64,000 nucleotides of DNA from Pseudisothecium myosuroides. Lineage: Eukaryota; Streptophyta; Bryopsida; Hypnales; Lembophyllaceae. The stretch lies in assembly GCA_951799445.1 (NCBI GenBank), contig OX637296.1, positions 2,356,001 to 2,420,000 of the forward strand, written 5' to 3'. Shown here one piece after another: positions 31,927-45,335 of the stretch. The number at the start of each line of letters is the position of its first letter. Within the stretch, counting starts at the first letter, position 1. A program made the translations under genes and the position numbers. The notes under the pieces were generated by a model that was not told the origin of the DNA, made no database searches, and saw only the letters and a list, made by a program, of their open reading frames with translations.

Positions 31927-34378
31927 TTAGAGGGTAGAAACGTCCAAACTCTTCCTTCTCTTCTTGATGCTACTGTCACCTCCAGCCTCGTTCTTGTCTT
32001 TCCTCTTTTTTTTCTTCTTCGGCGTATGCTCGTCTATGCCTTCAGAAACATCCGCTCTCTCCTCAACACTTTTGCTTTCTGTATGTTTTGACGTTTTGGC
32101 TCCATTCTCTGAAAGACTGCATCATCCATTGACGAATATAACAACTTTAGAAATTTAATTAATGCCTTCCCAGATCTGACCGTGTCATTAAGGGTTGGTT
32201 TACAATTTTCCAGACAAGGCTTGAGGTCAACACATAGCTATTTGGAGCCCACAGATGGCAAGATATTAAAAAACAAATAGGTTAAGTTAGACTAAATGGT
32301 CTCATCCGTTTGACCATTATGTACACTAATGGTAATAATAACACTCCACAAAATAGTCAACTGGACAAGACCACTCAATAGTCAACTGCTGCCATGGGAG
32401 CATGCATATCATTTTATCATACATTGCCAAGATTCTTTCTCCACAGTTGTCCAGAAAGCCCTTAAGGACAATTCTCCAACTTTTGAAATGTATTGCCCTC
32501 GAGGCTTGTCCTGACAAAACGTATACCCACACTTCAGCTGATGACTCACTCTCTCACACACACACACACACGTACGTACGTACGTACGTTCAGAAAAGTC
32601 TAAAACGCTAAATATGAAGCGTATCATTACCAGCAGTTGCAATTCACCTCCAGCAAAAGAATAGAGATTAACGTGAGCAGGCATAGTACCTATGATGGTT
32701 TTCATTTTGATCTCTTCCCTTGGACGATAATGCAAGATATTTCACACAGCCTGTCTGCGGTCCTATAAGTGCTCCAGTAAGGTCAACTATCTCTTCATTC
32801 TCCTGAACACTGCAGTTAAGGCTCGTCAGCTATCGGTCCATAACATATTACAAGAATTCTGGTATGCTGACATTCAGATAGGATACAGAACACATAACCA
32901 AGACAGAATTGATGTATTTGCTTTTTAATACATGTGGCGGGGTTATAAACATAAACTATTTTGATTCAAAACCATGTATCTCAATCATGCTCAGTATCTG
33001 AGTTCTCGTAACCAGGATCTCATAAAGCAGGTCAGAATTAAACCTTTTCACAGAAAACCGAATTAGGCTGCCAATTTGTATACAGTGATGATCATCAGAT
33101 TCACTTATCCAAGCCTTTGTTCCATCCTGCTCCATCCAAACTTATCATCATTAATCACAGAGAATACGAAGGAATGAATGCAGAAAAACGCAAGCCTTGA
33201 TAATTCAGAATGCTTTTCAGATACAGTTGCTTAAGAACAATCACAGAAGTAGCAAGGCACTTACTACTCCTTCACAAAAAACAAGCTCGTTCCGAATATC
33301 TGAGAACCCGATTGCAGCATTGAATAAGCCAAGAACCACCACTCCGAGATAATCTTCTTCCACCTTGTTCACCTTCCCCTCTGCTCTCATGCAACAAAGA
33401 AGAAAAATTCAGCTACTAGACTCCCTTTTGGGCGAAGCATAAACTAAAGCACTTTCACTGATTCACAACAAGCACGCAGTAAAGCATGAAGGAAAACAAT
33501 CCAGTAAGCTACAGGCGTGATGAACGTGAGGTCGTAACAATGTTCACCTCGAGATAACGTTTCACCTTGTAACACGTCGACGTCTAGAGAAAAACGATTT
33601 GATCTCAAAACCTATTGCATGATTAAAGACAGTAAAGTCTCATGAATAGAAATTGATAGATAATACCTACAAAGAAACCGACTTTGGGAGAGAATAGAAG
33701 AAGCGTAGTTGTCAAGCGCACACAAAAGTACGGTGTCAGTCCTTCCAAAATCGTTGCCGTGCGTCCTTGTATTTTAGTGTTCGAATGGGCTAGCACAGAT
33801 CCTTCAAAATGCTCGTTGTACCTGCATAACATAGTCAATTACTTATAACCCATTAACTGCTTCCTACTCGATCACTAAATTTGAGACCGATGGAGTATCT
33901 TTAACGCACGAGTAAAATAATCTGTCAACCACCAAATACCAATGGAAGCCATCACTTAATATTCCCAATAGACAGGGCAGGTGATTCAAGCTCACTTCCT
34001 GTTTACTCGGGGTTTAGGGTTTAAGAAGGATAGATTACATTCTCCATTTGCTTCAACACATTGCTCAGTGGAAAGGTCTTAAAAAAACCAGAATTTGAAT
34101 AACAGAATTTCAGTAGAAAGAAAACTACTCTGCAAAACAATCTACCATGGTTCACCTTAAACCTCACAACAAAAATCAAACCAGACGACGCCTTCCTCCC
34201 GTAAATATTGAGCGTCTAATCTAAGATTGCGAGATTGAGACGATCCCTACCTTAAGAGGAGTGAATTCAGAATCTCACGAACTCCCTGTTGCACGTTGGA
34301 CGCTCGCGAAGGATGTAAGTGAACCACCATCTTCACCTTCTTCTCCTGCAGTCCCTCCATTTGAGGAAGATCATTCAT
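31927..34378 (-). CDS. RPA43: RNA polymerase I subunit RPA43
   Basis: Six exons can be read: 34378-34251, 33821-33667, 33380-33265, an exon ending at 33044, 32809-32690 and 32116-31927. The start ATG at 34378 gives MNDLPQMEGL. The N-terminus has the RPA43/RPB7-like segment VVHLHPSRASNVQQGV...LLLRYNEHFEGSVLAHS, then ATILEGLTPYFCVRLTT, FSPKVGFFV and EGKVNKVEEDYLGVVVLGLFNAAIG (OB/S1-like part), then CIQIGSLIRFSV. The C-terminus is a long basic tail (TPKKKKKRKDK, IKKRRKSLDV), as expected for a nucleolar protein. RPA43 forms the Pol I stalk with RPA14-type partners and contacts RRN3. All joins are in phase except exon 3 to exon 4: acceptor cag at 33128 breaks the frame, while a weaker one (ataag|TTTGG, about 13 bp upstream) restores it. 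The gene lies immediately downstream of an RPN9 fragment on the same strand. Confidence 0.85.
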
Positions 34379-34419
34379 GTCCGAAGTATTTTCTTGTCGG
34401 GCGAAATACTGTGACGAAA

Positions 34420-35040
34420 TCCAATGTCGTTTTGCCTTCTTCCAACAATTTCTTGCACTCTTGTTGCTCCCCACGCTGCAACTTCAATGACGTTCCACAT
34501 ACAAAATAGGTTCCTCCAGCCGTCTCTCCCCGAAGTCTTCAGCTTATCAATGACATCTTCCAGATAAGCAATAGCAGCCTCCTTTTCCGGATATTGTTTC
34601 GATACAACGACCGCGAAATGCGCGAGTTTAAGCAGATTAATCTTGGTTCAAAGTCGCAAACACAGTTGTGGTATAGTTGAACAAGAGCATCTCCCGCCTG
34701 CAATCGCACCCCCTCATCTACTCCGCATCAAATTGTCCAATACGCCCCAACCACAATCGAAACCCTAATATACCAAAATTCCAAAAACGCTTCCCTGATC
34801 ACACCACAACCCTAAACACACCACTCGTAGACCAAATGGCCAACCGGAACCCTAAGTCCGAAGCACGTCAACACCCTGTCTGCTTACAGTCCACAATCAA
34901 CCAATCAACCACCTAACTAACCCTAATCACCGACAAAACAATTACCTGGAACACCGTGAGCGCCACGAACTGCTCCAGCTTCTGCGTGAGCTGGTGCCAC
35001 AGCTTGCGCTCGTACACACCGCCTGGCTTGGCTCCGTTAA
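34420..35040 (-). pseudogene. RPN9: Decayed fragment of proteasome subunit RPN9 (PSMD13)
   Basis: A piece of the 26S proteasome lid subunit RPN9 can be followed on the minus strand: YERKLWHQLTQKLEQFVAL (exon ending at 34946, donor CAG|gtaatt), then from 34697 AGDALVQLYHN, KINLLKLAHFAVVVSKQYPE, AIAYLEDVIDKLKTS, LEEPILYVE and LQRGEQQECKKLLEEGKTTL. At least three small frameshifts separate these pieces, and the rest of the roughly 380-residue protein is absent. An intron is retained, so this is a duplicated rather than a processed copy. It ends within about 50 bp of the RPA43 start codon and may form part of the RPA43 promoter or 5' UTR. Assembly indels could explain the frameshifts but not the missing C-terminal two thirds. 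Confidence 0.8.
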
Positions 35041-35229
35041 GGACCCGCAACAACTAACAAAAAGGACGGCGAAGGGCGCGAGCTGCTTGATTGCCTTGCG
35101 CTTCAAACAGGAAAGCTCGAGGCCTCCGTCGCCACATTCGACGACGACGACGACGAAGCCGTAAGAGGTCACAAGCAGTGTTATTCCTACTGTAGGGGTT
35201 TTCCCATAGGTGGCGACAACAAAATCCAT

Positions 35230-37084
35230 CGTGTTGCCATTTTTGGATAGAATTTTTTTCCATCTACGAAGTAACTTAGTACTTGTTCATTCAAATTTAA
35301 CTGGAAGATTTCATTTACATTTTAACGATTATTTGATATTAAGAAAAAGTCATCTTTTGGACTCAAAATGGTAGAGTTTGAAGTAGTGCAGGGAATCTAA
35401 TGTGGAGGTCCAACCAAGGGTGAATGTAAAAAAAGACCCCCTATTTTGTGCCATGTTTATTCAATTGTTAACACTTTTTCAAGCTAATTTGGGACCTTTG
35501 ACTACAAGTATGAACTCAAAATTTGCAAATTTTATCATGCGTCGCAAATATAAAGCTCATGCATTTTTTCCAAGGGTAAAATAAGGGGGATATTATAGGA
35601 AATTTCAACCCTTGAAGGGGCTCCGAGTTTTGTACCCCAGTGCAATTAGAAAAAGAAAAAATTTAAAAAAATATTTTTTATTTTTAAATATTTAGGTGTT
35701 GATGTGGCACTATTGGTGCCATGTCAATGCCACATTAGATTTTTTAAAATTTTTAATCTTTTTTTTTTTTTAAATTCAATTTTTTTTCAATTTTTTTTCA
35801 ATCTTTTATGTAATTGTACCACGGGGGGGCCGAAAATGAAAAGCTAGTGGTCCCTTCGAGGGCCAAAACTTCTTCTAATGAAAACGACCTTCGCAATAGG
35901 CTCCCTACACTACTTTAGATCCGACCTTCAAAAATGAGCTTTGGAAAAAAAAATCATTCTAAAAGTTTGCCATTAGATGAAATTTTGTTGGCAAAATAAT
36001 CATAGGTCACAAGTCCATCAAAATTTGAATGAAATGATTTTCAATAATTACTAACAAATAGCAACTCTAATTTAGTTTGTGGTTATTTATTTGGTATGTA
36101 AAGATCAGCTCCTATTCTATATTTTTCAAAAAGTATGGATATACAACTTCTGGGCATGTACATTGTAAAATTAATGTAGACTGTAAAATATTTTTAAGTT
36201 CACAATGATTTTGAGCAATTAAAAAAATGGTTTCTTTAGAGCTCATTTTCTTTAAAACCTTCATATTTCATTTGAACACACACCTAATCCCTGATAAGCC
36301 TAAGCCTATCCCTAAACCAATCCCTACGACTACCATATTCCCATTCAATTCTTGCCACGTCTTCAATCTTCTAATTAACCCTCCTCTTCTGCATCCAAGC
36401 TCAGGGGGATCCTAAAAGTGTTGAAAATCCTTCCTACATCCAATCCTAACCATAAACGATAAACAATCTCTAACATTATAGCCAACAATTAAATGTTTAG
36501 ACCTATAGAATTATAATAAACTAGCTATTAATCCTATAAATGCTATAATTCTATGGTGTAGATACCTAGGCAGAGGCTAAAGGACAAAGGCCTAGGCAAC
36601 TAGTGGTCATGCTTAATGGATGCAAAGTGACCAATGGCAATCAAAGCAGACACCTAAATGTTTGCCAAACTTTTGCTAAGGTGGACGCCTTGGAGACCAA
36701 TGGTGACACATTGCAAACAAAGGTGACCAATGTCCACGTGTAGCGGACAACAAATGGCCATTATCCTAGTATATACTAGTGACATTTCAATGTCATATTG
36801 TCCAAGGGGTATTCTAAGTAAGATCCAACATGTTAAGACCTCATTCAACATCTTCAAGCCTTTTGTCTCCACAACTTCAACAAGTTTGATAAACTACTAG
36901 TGGCACTTAAAAGAATTTGAAAAACATGAATATAACAACTTATATAGATTCTCTAGTTTAAACACAACCAATAGGTTTGAGAGCGCCTCCACTGCAAAAG
37001 TGGTGTAGTGAGTCATGTCATGGACAACAATCACGTAAGGAATGGATTCCTATTTCAATTATGTGTCACATTAGATCTAGAGTC
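35230..37084. other. Intergenic repeats, no gene seen
   Basis: AT-rich DNA with a dispersed repeat at 35400-35600 (shared with 29690-29990), a T-rich tract at 35758-35800 and no recognisable coding exon. Confidence 0.5.
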
Positions 37085-38368
37085 CACTATAAGAAGCTCG
37101 TGTTTTTTGTGATGTTGAAAAAAACGTGGCTTGATGTCCATTTTGACACGGGATGTTGTCATCATGGATGCAACTTGCCACCTAAAATCCGTTATAATTG
37201 ATGTGCAAAAAATGTCCTAAAATTTCAAAAAACATGCCTGATTTGGCCTTGTTTTTTTTTGACATCACTCATGACATGCTCTTTGAAGGTCCCCATAGTG
37301 CACCATTTGGTGGACAGCTCAGCTCTACGTAAGCGCCACGTGGGCGGGCAGTGCCACATAGGAATTTTTTCATCCAATTTGTTGTTGACGTGGTCTGTAA
37401 CGTGAACCCGGGAAAAAGTGACGTGGACCCCCCAATATCTGACATGGCATGCCTAGTCAGCACACTTTTATGCCATTTAAAAATTTTAATATTTCTTTTT
37501 GAAATGTTAATTTAGACGTCTAGATAGACATTTTTGGAAACATCAACTGCTGCATATCATACCCATAAGTCAAGGTCAATAGAAAACATTTATTTAAAAA
37601 TAAAACAAAATAAAATGAATAAAAAAAAGTTTTGAAATCAACAAGAATTTAAAAACACTTACCATCTACCATCAAGAGAATTTTTGATGGCCAAATGAAG
37701 GAATTACTTCATTAAAAGTTAGTAAAAATAAAGGGTTGAGAGGTCCTATTTGTATCCATTGTCTGTCCACAGTGAGACAAAAAATGTGGGATAACTAAAA
37801 ATGGGAACTTGACTATTGTAAGTCTCCACGTTGTTTCAAACATCTCCATGTTGTTTCAAACATCTCGACCATGTTGTTTCAGACATTTTGCATTAAACAC
37901 AATTTTTGCTTTACATATCCCATATAGATTGCTTCACTTCCTACCACCTCACTTGTATAAAGACCATTTCTTTTCATCCATGGTGCACATCCATCCATTT
38001 CCCTTTTTTTGCAAAGCATGTCATGTGGCTGCCCTTCCCCTAAATTTTTCACATATGGTCAACATTTTACCATAGACCATAGTAATTTTTACAAACTTAT
38101 CCATAATCAAAATTTGTCTACTTGCTGACGTGGCAATCTATGTTTTTTTGGACATTCCAAAAAACATCAGTATGTCTTTAGTCATGTCAAATAAAATGGC
38201 AGCATCAATGATAACATCAACTTTGATTTACAGAAACGTGCCAATGTTTTTTGCAACATCCACGAAAATCTCCCTTGTCTAGCCAGATGTCCTCCGATAT
38301 CGTCATGTTTTATCAGACATTGCATGTTAGTGGTAAAACATCGCCAAAAACGTGATTTTCTTGTAGTG
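37085..38368. mobile_element. Non-autonomous CACTA element with 3-bp duplication
   Basis: The left end is CACTATAAGAAGCTCGTGTTTTTTG and the right end CAAAAACGTGATTTTCTTGTAGTG, its inverted complement with a few mismatches. The 3-bp direct repeat GTC flanks the element (37082-37084 and 38369-38371). The 1,284-bp interior contains repeated 'gacgtgg' and 'acatc' words and no transposase. Confidence 0.8.
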
Positions 38369-38954
38369 GTCCTAGAACACCAAGGTACTATCAACTTCTA
38401 ATGAAATGATCTTCTCATTAATTTCCTACTTAGATAGGCTTCTATGCCCCCAAAGTCTCTCAAATATCGTTTTGTACAAAATGAGAGCATTGGCATCATA
38501 AAGCAAATGGCAAACACAAAGAAACATAGATTGCTGATTGAAATTAGAGGAGCTGTTGACGTGAATTGACTACCATTATTAGTTGTCAACCACTTTTACT
38601 TCATCTACAAACACAACAATGAATTGTGCCTTCTTCAACTTGGCCTTCAAGCGATCAACATAGAAAGTGGTCATTGTCATGATAAACTTCCAACCTAATG
38701 GCTCATACCAATATTTCTTGTGAAGATCAACCACATTGAGGTGGATTAGGAGCTCTTCCACAACAATAAAATCCACCATAGGCCAAGTGGCCAACCATGC
38801 TAGTAGACATTGAAGAAAACATTCATTTAGATTATCTTCTGCTTATGCTTTTTCACCTGTTACCGCACCACCTTTTAATTTGCACTACATTATCTCTTCC
38901 CTTAGTATAAAACATTATTTTGTTTTTGACTTATAAGTTAGCTCTAAGGTAGTG

Positions 38955-39036
38955 CTCCCTTTATTTCAAAGTAATATTGGTGTTTCCTTTGTATTTTACA
39001 AAAGAAAACACAAGAATTATTTTGAGACAAAGGGAG
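38955..39036. mobile_element. Short Stowaway-like MITE
   Basis: CTCCCTTTATTTCAAAGTAAT and ATTATTTTGAGACAAAGGGAG form inverted ends of an 82-bp element. They resemble the Tc1/mariner Stowaway ends of plants (CTCCCTCCGTCCC type). TA follows the right end; the left flank is TG. Confidence 0.55.
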
Positions 39037-40690
39037 TATCATTCTCCTCTACAAATCTTTCCCATGTTGCAAAGGGCCTTACGCCTAAATGCATGCTTAT
39101 GTAATGAATCAATCTTCGATACAAGTAATTTTTGTCTACCGTTGACCTTAGTGCAGATTTTGTGTTGGATATGAGTGGTGCACCCATTCACACAAACCAT
39201 TGCTTTTGCCATAAGAGTTTCATTACCCACAAATCTTGAAAGTGCCTATTAAGATTGTAATTTTTTTTTTAATTTTTTGCCAAATTTTGAGAGGTAGGAA
39301 GAAGCTATTGCCAAATCTAAGATAACAACATCAGTACGGGTCACTTGGACATGACAGAAATCATGTGCACTAATTGGCAATTACACTCAAAGTTGCATGT
39401 GATAGTGACCACACTCAAAGGACAACAACTCAATTCATGGATTGTAATCTCAAATCCTATGTATGACATCATGGAAACCCTTAGAGGTCGGGATATGATC
39501 ACTATAAAGAAAGTTACGGAAAGACATTTGAATGATACCAATGGACTTTGTCATTTTGATGGCGAAATGAATAAAGCAATGACAAAGTGAGCAAAACACA
39601 ACGGCAAAGAAGATTTGAACAAAACAAAAATATGGTGCAATTACTTTACTCTTCTTTCACACATGAATCTGCTACTCCATCGCCAAAAAAAATGTTGAAA
39701 GCCTGCGATCGCAGTCCCTGCCAACAATAGCATCAAAAGCCGCACCCTAATTCTCAAGACAAAGTCTTGGATTGGAACCACATTCTAAATGCGTTGAAAG
39801 ATTGGCAAACAATTACAATTTTGAGATTGTGAACTATAAAAGTCAAGATCACTTATATGAAACAAAGCTCTAAAGACAAGAATAATAAGGCCATTCCTCG
39901 TAGTTTAGCTTTGGGTGCAATTGACAAAAGCCAAGTGCAAATTAATAGTAGAGCATGACAATTACTGTTGTACTTCATATAGATTTAGATGGCAAGGGAG
40001 ATGGGATTGATGGTGCTAGCAAATGCTAATACAAATTGTACCAATGACTTCTAGCATCATGGTGAAGAGGTATTCACCATTGCGGGCATACACAAGAGAT
40101 GTGACAATGGCCGTGAGGCAATATGGTATTCCTTTCCTATCCCTTTCTGGCAATTAAGGTCCTAAAATGTCATTTTTCCTTGCGTTAAGTTTGCTAGGGT
40201 ATACACTAGGATATTAGATAGGTAAATTTTAGGTGAACATAATATTGTTAACCAATGCTAGAGGGTGCCTTTTGCTTCCAAGTGTTTATAGTGCTGACCG
40301 ATTGTTGATACAATCTAACCACAAGTTTTACAACCAACTAGCCAATGTGTTCACTCAAAATTTAGGACCAATGTGAATTCCCTCCCATGCATCTAGGAAA
40401 GGATTATCCCTCCTCCAAGGGGATGATCCAAGCTTGTTAAACAATGTTATGAATTTTTGCCTAAAAATTAAACATTGCTTTCCACTACACACGGAACTCG
40501 CTCTCACAGAGACAGAGACATGGTGGGCAAGATTCAAGACAAGACTTTCGACCTGGCATGGTTATAGGGTCAAGATGAAAGGATTTCAAGGTGTCACGGT
40601 CATAGAGATCAGACTGGACGATTTCGACATGGCACGGTCGTAGGAGCTGGTCCAGCTCCCCAAAGGCCCAAACCCTAATTCTGTGAATGG
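39037..40690. other. Intergenic DNA, no gene seen
   Basis: I see only low-complexity AT-rich sequence and short chance ORFs. The GC content rises after about 40480, towards the promoter of the DRG gene. Confidence 0.45.
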
Positions 40691-41098
40691 TGCTACAGTA
40701 TCTTCCCTGCTCACGTGTTTTCTCGCCATCGCCATCGCCATGTTCGTTCCTTTTACGATTTGTGACCGAGGGATTGGAGTTTTGCCTTCGACCTGCATGC
40801 GGTTTAGGTATCGTGTTGGTTTTTCTTGTTGAACAATTCGAGAAATTGGTTCATCGTCAGGGTATGAGTCGATTTTACAGTGGTCAGATTCGTCGATGGT
40901 GATATTCTGAAGTTGGAGGCCGTCTATTTGGTTTGATAGCTGAGGGGCGGCAGAGGAGCTTTCCAGGGTGTGTGTTAGAATCTAGTTTTTCTAGTTGGCG
41001 GAGACGGTGTTGATTTGAACTCTCAATTGTTTGCAGGTAAAAGCGACCGGCTGAAAATCAAAGAGGTTTAGGCCCTTGGCACACGAAATCCCGTCGCG

Positions 41099-44000
41099 AT
41101 GGGGATCGTCGAGAGGATTAAGGAGATTGAGTTCGAGATGGCTCGAACTCAGAAGAATAAAGCCACAGGTGCTCTTGATTTCTTACCTTCTAAATGCGCA
41201 GTTAAAACAATTAGGAACCCGAATCTCAGTCTTCTGGTACTGAGAGGAAAAGCCGTTGTATCAGGAAAGAGCTACGTATGCTGTTAAGTTTGTTTCTCGT
41301 GTCGATATTTGACATAGCTCAGGAATTCAAATCTTCAGCTCACTTAGCACAGTAGGAGCCTACATGTTATATCTGATTCCTTACTGTGTTTAAACTGGTA
41401 AATAGATATTCGTGAAAGCGTTGTGCTGGTCGATTTTGACCTATTCTGATTGAGAAGTGAGAACAAACGTATGTAATTTGAGGAACGACAGGCGCTGATT
41501 GTGAGATCAACTTGTTTACAGAGTATCATCTAGGGCAGTTGAAAGCTAAAATCGCCAAGCTCAGGACTCAGTTGCTGGAGCCTCCAAAGGTTTCAATTCT
41601 ACTTCGTCTTTCGTCTTTTCCGAGGGTTTTATCAGTAGGCGGACGAAGTCCTCTTGTGAAAGAATTTGGGGAGAAGTCTCATGTCTTTTGTGTACATATC
41701 TTGACGTGTAGGGCGCCAGTCAAGGTGGAGATGGGTTTGAGGTTACGAAATTTGGCCATGGTCGATGTGCTCTTATTGGTTTTCCAAGGTGTGCTTCGCA
41801 ACATTGAGTTCAATGCAGTAATATTACCTTTGGCAGCGTAACGATAATGAGTTAATCGCTGCAATTTTGGCTAATGATTTTATCACTTGAATTTAAATCA
41901 CCAAGAGGTTTCATTTGTACTCAAGAGATCCTTACTGAATTTGCAGTGTGGGGAAATCAACCTTGTTGACTCTTCTAACGGGCACCCAATCTGAAGCTGC
42001 TGCATATGAGTTTACGACTCTGACTTGCATTCCTGGTATCATCCATTATAATGATGCCAAGATTCAACTTCTGGATCTTCCTGGTATTATTGAAGGTGCT
42101 TCTGAAGGAAAAGGTCGTGGGCGGCAGGCATGTATATGAACCCTACGTTAAAGTGGCTTGTGACAATTAGTGACTTGGTCAATGTGCTGTTGTTTAACCC
42201 TTACTTTTTGCAATCTCATCGCAGAATTCATCGTGTCTGATTTCCGTTTATTCCTAGCTCTTTTGGCAAGATTTGACTTGAAGGAGTTCATTAATGGCTA
42301 TAATTTGCTGAAGGATGTTTACATGATGGTGTGCAGGTTATTGCTGTGGCCAAGTCTTCCGATGTTGTGTTGATGGTTCTTGACGCTTCTAAGGTGCATA
42401 TGCTCATCCTACCGTCTGTATGGGAATGGTTTTGCTTTTACTGTATGTGCTCATAATTGAAGTACTTAACCAGCGATAGGGAATTTGAGCATTTTTCAAT
42501 AATTTTTCAACATTGTTGTAAGAGTAGATCAGTCTTAAAGGATTGTCTTCAGAGGATGACAGTTTCGAGACTGTTTACTTGCTTCACATTGCACTTTCGA
42601 TCATCGAGTTTCACTTTTAGGTCGTGTTTCTGTGTTGATTCTGATTGATGGAGGCAAGCAGTCGTAATATAATCATCTATGTGCTGCAACAGAGTGAAGG
42701 CCACAGGCAGATTTTGACGAGAGAATTGGAAGCTGTAGGACTACGGCTCAACAAGAGGCCTCCTCAGGTTCGTCAATTAGCTCTGGTCGGATGTAGGACA
42801 ACCTCGTCAGAGACATTCGTCCTTTAGTTTGTAATTTGTCCTGAAACAGTTGACGCGTTCTACAATCTCAAGGTATCCTTTTGATGAGCTTTTGTCCGCG
42901 CTTTGAGTGGTATTTCAAGTGGCAGTTTATTAAGGGTTATTGTGTGAAGCAGAGTTGATTATGCTTGCTCTTTGCAGATCTACTTCAAGAGGAAAAAGAC
43001 TGGAGGAATCTCTTTCAACAGTACAATGCAGTTGACGCATGTGGACGAGAAACTCTGTTATCAAATTTTGCACGAATACAAAATTCACAACGCTGAGGTA
43101 ATCTGTCATTGAATTCAATTGAATGAGTTTTGAGATCTTTTCGGATTGTCTGAGTTGCCTATAATTTCAGGATTTGTCTAATGATTATCGCTCTATGTTG
43201 TACGTCGTTTAGTGCTCAACTTATAAGTATTGTGCTGCTTTAATACTCTTAGGTGTAGCTACTGTTGCAGTAGAGATGTTTTTGCTGGAGCAGAGTGTTC
43301 CAGGTTCTTATCTTTAATTTGAAAGCATTTTGCTGCATGTTATCTCGTAATGCTGCTAACTCTGACATTGCAGGTGCTCTTTAGGGAAGATGCTACAGTG
43401 GACGATCTAATTGATGTGATTGAAGGAAATCGAAAGTACATCAAGTGTGTATACGTGTACAACAAGATTGACGTGGTTGGTATTGACGATGTCGATCATC
43501 TAGCTCGTCAACCTAATTCAATCGTCATCAGTTGTAATCTTCAGGTGATAAGCACTGTCTCCCAGGATTCTTAGATGTTCCAAGTACTTAATGTTGGTCT
43601 GCTGTTACATATGCTGCCAATGAGGATCTGTTTCTCATGTTGACGATTTTGCCGTCTTCCGGTTGTGTGTAGCTCAACCTTGACAGATTACTGGCCAGAA
43701 TGTGGGATGAAATGGGACTTGTGCGTGTATATACCAAACCTCAAGGCCAACAACCCGATTTCTCAGAACCGGTTGTTTTGTCTACTGTAAGCATGCCACC
43801 AGCTGCACTCTCACTGCCACAAACTTCATTGTCGTTTATAAATTTTAATTAAGGTTCAGCCAGGTTGGTGGTAGTTTTGCGCTGAGTAATACCTTGTGGC
43901 CGGTGATATGCGCACAGAAACAGAAAAGAGATTTTTCTCTTAGAACGACTTGGTGTATTATTAGCCTGGCTGTTCATTTACATTAGTTATCTTTCATGCT

Positions 44001-44806
44001 GTATCTGGAATATCCTTTTGCATTGTTGGCGCTTTCAGAAGGATGAGTCCGGTCCTTTAGATTCTGGGTTCCGTGATTGTGCTCACACATAATGTAAAAC
44101 CAAAAATTTGTTTTATTACAGGATAGAGGAGGCTGCTCTGTGGAAGATTTTTGTAATCACATTCATCGTAGCTTATTGAAAGATATCAAGTATGTGCTTG
44201 TGTGGGGCACAAGCGCCAAGCATTACCCACAACGATGTGGCACACAGCATGGTCTACAGGACGAAGACGTTGTTCAGATTGTGAAGAAGAAGGTATTTTT
44301 TCTGTTCTCTTATCTACATTGACCAATGTTATCGCTTGCATGTCTTATATGTAAGACTAGTTTCTGTCTGTTGTACATGTTTATTGTCTCTAACCCAAGG
44401 GGAGAGACTAAGCAATGGTTTGAAAATGTAGAAAATATTTATTAGCTATGGCAGCATGTTGGGGCCCACCATCCCAAAGAGTGAATATCTTATGTCTTGT
44501 AGAATTGTGACGTGTGTGACATGTGGCTCTAGGAATAAAGAAATTTTACAATTGTCAATAAGGTTTTTTGAAGTGAGGATTATACCATGAGATTGTTCTG
44601 AGGATTATATGGAAAGAGACATGAAAATTGTACACTTTTATGTGAGGTAGACACTTGCGATCAGCTGCTTACTCCTGTTTTTGGCACACGTGTTTTTGCT
44701 GCTGCAGGAAGTGGAAGGAGAGGGTGGAAGAGGGCGTTTCAAATCCCATACTACAGGTCCTGTGCGAATTGCAGATAGAGAGAAGAAGGCGCCCCTGAAG
44801 CAGTGA
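41099..44806 (+). CDS. DRG: DRG-family GTPase (OBG/DRG), DRG2-type
   Basis: Eleven exons join without a phase error into a 400-residue protein: 41099-41168, 41522-41589, 41712-41788, 41947-42127, 42337-42393, 42693-42767, 42978-43097, 43374-43544, 43673-43786, 44122-44292 and 44708-44806. The start [20 protein letters not shown] is the family start. G1 GFPSVGKST is at 69-77, the G2/SYEFTT-type segment AYEFTTLTC at 91-99, G3 DLPG at 115-118 and G4 NKID at 246-249. A TGS domain follows ([10 protein letters not shown] to [11 protein letters not shown]), with the tail [21 protein letters not shown] GTPases bind DFRP partners, associate with translating ribosomes and act in the cytosol. Length (about 399 in plants) and motifs are normal. 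The intron after exon 4 starts with GC (CAG|gcatgt), a GC-AG intron. 'VGIDDVD' and '[11 protein letters not shown]' place it in the DRG2-type subfamily. Confidence 0.97.
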
Positions 44807-45335
44807 TGATTCAGGTCAATCCATGTTAGCGAGTTTTTAGAAGTCCTACGTTTCCTTCTTCGGAAGATAGTTCTGAGTGTGCCTTTACTATATGGTCAGG
44901 AAGAGAAACTTTCTCAAGGCCCTGTTCTCACAATTTTACACCATAGAGTTCCTGTAATATGGATTTCAAATGCCGGTGTAGTTTCTGTTCAGGTTGTGGT
45001 TTATCAGCTGGATTATTTCTAGTAGGGAACAGATACAGAGTAAATGCCTCGAGTTCTTTGTCTCGATGTTCTATCATACTTAGTAATTATGACTTTTGCA
45101 ACGTATGTTGTGCGTCATTTTGCAACGTATGTTATGCGTCACCGGTGGCTTTTGTTTGAGCAACGTATGTTTGAACACTCTGGTCTGCCAGTGACGTACT
45201 CCCAGATGCCGAAGGCTCAGACCCTTTAATGCCGAAGCCGTTTTCTGAAATTTTGCGTACTTTTTGCTTATGACCTTGCACATCCATACCTTAAAGTTTG
45301 GCTGGCTGTTTGTTTTGTTTTGTTTTGTTTGTCAC
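44807..45335. other. 3' flank of the DRG gene
   Basis: This holds the probable 3' UTR. A 16-bp direct repeat 'ttttgcaacgtatgtt' occurs at about 45094 and 45119. No gene is seen. Confidence 0.5.

Noticed and set aside
34247..34474. RPA43 starting at ATG 34474
   Set aside because: The extra 32 codons are a frame through the RPN9 fragment; the RPA43-like sequence only begins after the ATG at 34378.
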